Below are positions 34,858-37,307 of a stretch of DNA of 37,307 bases, in pieces; within the stretch, counting starts at the first letter, position 1, and every line of letters starts with the position of its first letter. The stretch covers positions 1 through 37,307 of the forward strand of contig JAAZML010000072.1 in NCBI GenBank assembly GCA_012798835.1, read 5' to 3'. The position numbers were made by a program, and so were the translations under genes. The DNA is from Clostridium sp. Its GTDB lineage: Bacteria > Bacillota > Clostridia > Acetivibrionales > Acetivibrionaceae. The notes under the pieces were generated by a model that worked only from the letters and a program-made list of their open reading frames with translations, did not search any database and was not told the DNA's origin.

Positions 34858-35925
34858 CTAATCGCCGTGCCCTAATTTTTCTGCCTGCTCTGTAGTAATA
34901 AGTTCATCCACTATTTCATCTATTTCCCCATCCAATACATTTTCTATTTTGTAGAGGGTAAGCCCAATCCGGTGGTCAGTTATCCTTCCCTGGGGATAAT
35001 TGTATGTCCTTATTCTCTCGCTTCTATCCCCCGTTCCCACCTGGCTCTTTCTTTCTTGGGCTATCTCACTGCTTTGCTCAATTTGCGCTGTCTCATAAAG
35101 TTTGGATCTTAAAATTGCCATTGCCCTATCCTTATTTTTGTACTGCGATCTTTGATCCTGACAGGTAACAACCAAGCCCGTAGGTAAATGGGTTATACGT
35201 ATTGCAGAATCCGTCTTATTGACATGCTGCCCACCAGCACCCGATGCCCTATAAGTATCTATCCTCAAGTCGTTGGGGTTTATATCTACATCGACCTCTT
35301 CAACTTCGGGTAATACCGCCACAGTCACGGTAGATGTATGTATTCTTCCGCCCGATTCGGTGGTAGGTATCCTTTGAACCCTATGAACACCGCTTTCGAA
35401 TTTTAATTTGCTATATGCGCCGGTACCCTCTATGGAAAAAACCACTTCCTTAAATCCCCCTATCTCCGTAGGGTTGGAATCTAACATCTCTGTTTTCCAT
35501 CCCCTTCTTTCCGCATAACGTGTATACATTCTGAAAAGATCGCCTGCAAACAATGCGGCCTCATCCCCTCCTGCACCTCCCCGTATTTCAACGATAACAT
35601 TCTTATCATCGTTTGGATCTTTGGGAATGAGGAGTATTTTCATTTCGTTTTTAATAACCTCGAATCGCTCTTGGGCTCCCTTTAGCTCTTCCTCGACCAT
35701 CTCGTGGAATTCCTTGTCCAGCTTTTCATTGAGCATCTCTTTGGCATCGGTAATCTCCTGCTGAACTTTTTTATACTCAGTATATTTTCCTACGAATTCC
35801 TCCAATTCGGTGTGTTCTTTCATAAGCTTTCTATATTCATCTTGGTTTGCTATCACGGAAGGATCGCTAATCTTGTGGTTAATCTCATCGTATCTGTTTT
35901 CCGCTGACTGAAATTTTTCTAACAT
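34858..35925 (-). CDS. prfA: Peptide chain release factor 1
   Basis: This 355-aa RF1 reads UAA and UAG. The GGQ motif that triggers peptide release is in [16 protein letters not shown], and the P-x-T codon-reading motif of RF1 is PTT in [14 protein letters not shown] (RF2 would have SPF). No in-frame stop that would signal RF2-like frameshifting is present. The ATG has AGAGGTG four bases upstream. An extended -10 promoter lies at 35969-35977. The usual partner prmC is not next to it in this window. Confidence 0.97.
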   Translation of the reverse strand: MLEKFQSAENRYDEINHKISDPSVIANQDEYRKLMKEHTELEEFVGKYTEYKKVQQEITDAKEMLNEKLDKEFHEMVEEELKGAQERFEVIKNEMKILLIPKDPNDDKNVIVEIRGGAGGDEAALFAGDLFRMYTRYAERRGWKTEMLDSNPTEIGGFKEVVFSIEGTGAYSKLKFESGVHRVQRIPTTESGGRIHTSTVTVAVLPEVEEVDVDINPNDLRIDTYRASGAGGQHVNKTDSAIRITHLPTGLVVTCQDQRSQYKNKDRAMAILRSKLYETAQIEQSSEIAQERKSQVGTGDRSERIRTYNYPQGRITDHRIGLTLYKIENVLDGEIDEIVDELITTEQAEKLGHGD

Positions 35926-35968
35926 ATTGCACCTCTTAACATATCCAAAATTGGTTTTACAACCATTT

Positions 35969-35977
35969 ATTATACCA
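35969..35977 (-). promoter_or_regulatory. Extended -10 promoter of prfA
   Basis: The minus strand reads TGGTATAAT, a perfect -10 with the TG extension. No good -35 is seen, which extended -10 promoters tolerate. The predicted start is near 35962, about 37 bases before the prfA ATG. Confidence 0.6.
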
Positions 35978-36138
35978 CTTTTCTTCAGTTTGTTCTATGT
36001 AAATAGTTCCCTTGAATTTCTTTACAACAGTTGTTCTACATAAATCATCCCAAGGATAATGTCAATGGTGCTGGAGTTTTTAATTTGAAAGCACGATAAT
36101 TGAAAACTCAACTTTATAAAGATAAAATCTTTGGATCA

Positions 36139-37307
36139 TCACTTTGTCAAACTATTGGGGAACGTAACCACTTCGTTTGTTTTTACTGAAACCTTTATAT
36201 CTCCCAGTAAACTCGCAAAAGATACACTCTTTTCACCATACTTTTCCCGTATTTTATAAATGGTTTCATCTATAGTTTCCTTCTTTTTCTGCTCCGCATA
36301 ATCGTGGAAAATATCCAACTGTACGGGGGTACCCTTTTGTACCAAGTTTATAGCCCTTATTGTCAAGGCGCGGACTGGGTGTGACCAATCATATCTTTTC
36401 TCAAATAAGGTAGAGGCCGCCTGTGTCAATATTATTGAGCTGGAAGTTGTACATGGTAGAGGGCATTGGAATTGCCTTGAATGCAGCCTGTTGTCTTTAA
36501 CAGTTATTTGGACACCCTCGGCTTCAATCTCATTTTCTTGAAGCCTTTTTGATACACCCAACGAAAGTTCTTGGAAAACCCAACGTACCTCTTCATTCTT
36601 TACTAAATCCGATGTGCAGGTTGTCCCATGGCCTATGCTCTTTACGGGTGCTTTATCCTTGGCATCCATAACAGGGCTATCATCTATGCCATTTGCAAAT
36701 TGCCACAGACTCATACCGTTTATGCCTAATTGGGCCTTGAGAAACCCTGGATCTGAACATGCCAAATCCCCTAACGTTCTAATCCCGAAGGTATTTAATT
36801 TGCGTTTGGTGGCCTTTCCTATCCCGAGCATTTTATCAATTTCCTGCGGCCACACAATTTCTTTGAATCTTTCTTTGGGGATCACTGTTACCGCATCGGG
36901 CTTTTTAAGATCGCTGCCCATCTTTGCAAATATTTTATTATAGCTGACACCTACACTGATGGTTAAACCCAATTCCCTCTTCATTCTTTCTTTTAATTCG
37001 TTTGCTATACTCTCGCCATCCCCAAAAAGATGGACAGAACCACTAACATCAAGCCAGCATTCGTCAAGTCCAAAGGGCTCAACTTGGTTGGTATAAGAAT
37101 AATATATTTTTCTTGCCAGGCGAGAATGCTTTAAATATTCATCATAATGGGGCGGAACCACTAGAAGCTTTGGGCACTTTTGTTTTGCCTTCCAAATGAC
37201 TTCCCCAGTTTTGACTCCTAGCACTCTTGCTTCCTGTGATCTTGCCAACACAACACCATGCCTATCCTCAGATGAGCCGCAAACAGCTAGTGGCAGGCCT
37301 TTCCCCT
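36139..37307 (-). CDS. dinB: Y-family DNA polymerase (DinB/Pol IV type), 5' end outside the window
   Basis: The ORF continues past the track's GTG start to the window end, reading LPLAVCGSSEDRHGVVLARS, which is the conserved N-terminal part of Y-family translesion polymerases. About 25 N-terminal residues with the first catalytic Asp are therefore missing. Present are the palm motif GLDECWLDVSGS (catalytic Asp-Glu), the helix-hairpin-helix LGIGKATKRKLNTFGI, the little-finger domain, and QLDIF near the C-terminus, which matches the beta-clamp-binding motif. Its promoter and any LexA site are outside the window. Confidence 0.93.
   Translation of the reverse strand, partial: GKGLPLAVCGSSEDRHGVVLARSQEARVLGVKTGEVIWKAKQKCPKLLVVPPHYDEYLKHSRLARKIYYSYTNQVEPFGLDECWLDVSGSVHLFGDGESIANELKERMKRELGLTISVGVSYNKIFAKMGSDLKKPDAVTVIPKERFKEIVWPQEIDKMLGIGKATKRKLNTFGIRTLGDLACSDPGFLKAQLGINGMSLWQFANGIDDSPVMDAKDKAPVKSIGHGTTCTSDLVKNEEVRWVFQELSLGVSKRLQENEIEAEGVQITVKDNRLHSRQFQCPLPCTTSSSIILTQAASTLFEKRYDWSHPVRALTIRAINLVQKGTPVQLDIFHDYAEQKKKETIDETIYKIREKYGEKSVSFASLLGDIKVSVKTNEVVTFPNSLTK

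Noticed and set aside
36025-36036. LexA-like site (GAAC, four bases, GTTG on the minus strand)
   Set aside because: It lies after the dinB stop and before prfA, has a mismatch, and cannot control dinB from there.

Overview
The window is low-GC, densely coded DNA from a spore-forming Clostridia-type Firmicute. The evidence is the gene set (spoIID, spoIIQ, ywmB, murA, lonB, ywlE, tagO), the Shine-Dalgarno sites and the conserved Firmicute gene order. Nearly all genes lie on the minus strand. Only one two-gene unit (2432-3517) is on the plus strand. No mobile element, phage, tRNA, rRNA or CRISPR array was seen.

Layout from left to right (transcription of the minus-strand genes runs right to left). 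1-2114: the 5' end of the tmRNA gene, then smpB, a PHP phosphoesterase and a DUF402 protein. 2432-3517 (+): a small protein with two 4-Cys modules and a signal-less lytic transglycosylase. 3518-4114: a gene-free stretch with a cluster of DnaA-box-like 9-mers and several foldable inverted repeats. 4115-10521: tsaD, lonB, clpX, clpP and tig, i.e. tRNA t6A modification and protein quality control. 10755-12056: a divergent NCS2 permease. 12227-16430: spoIIQ, spoIID, murA and ywmB, the conserved envelope and engulfment block, with a strong sigma-F-type promoter before spoIIQ. 16626-28222: an accessory-looking surface cluster of one SLH protein, two giant secreted FN3/SLH-like paralogues, and a DUF2325 protein with a nuclease-like N-terminus. 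28587-37307: tagO, comEB, upp, rpiB, a DUF2752 membrane protein, ywlE, tsaC/ywlC, a ZIP transporter, prfA and a dinB-type Y-family polymerase cut by the window end.

The most notable observations are as follows. (1) Four 29-bp tandem repeats with alternating complementary arms lie in front of the 1611-aa FN3 gene, bracketed by an 8-bp GC-only inverted repeat whose right arm is that gene's Shine-Dalgarno site. This looks like a translational or transcriptional control leader. (2) A DnaA-box cluster lies just 3' of tsaD (gcp). (3) The surface cluster occupies the place between upp and ywmB/murA/spoIID where many Firmicutes carry the F1Fo-ATP synthase operon. (4) The DUF2752 gene encodes its first membrane helix upstream of its first ATG, which suggests an ATT start codon. 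(5) The smpB leader contains a promoter followed by a terminator-like hairpin before the start codon.

All functional calls are made by reading motifs by eye. No database search or structure prediction was run.
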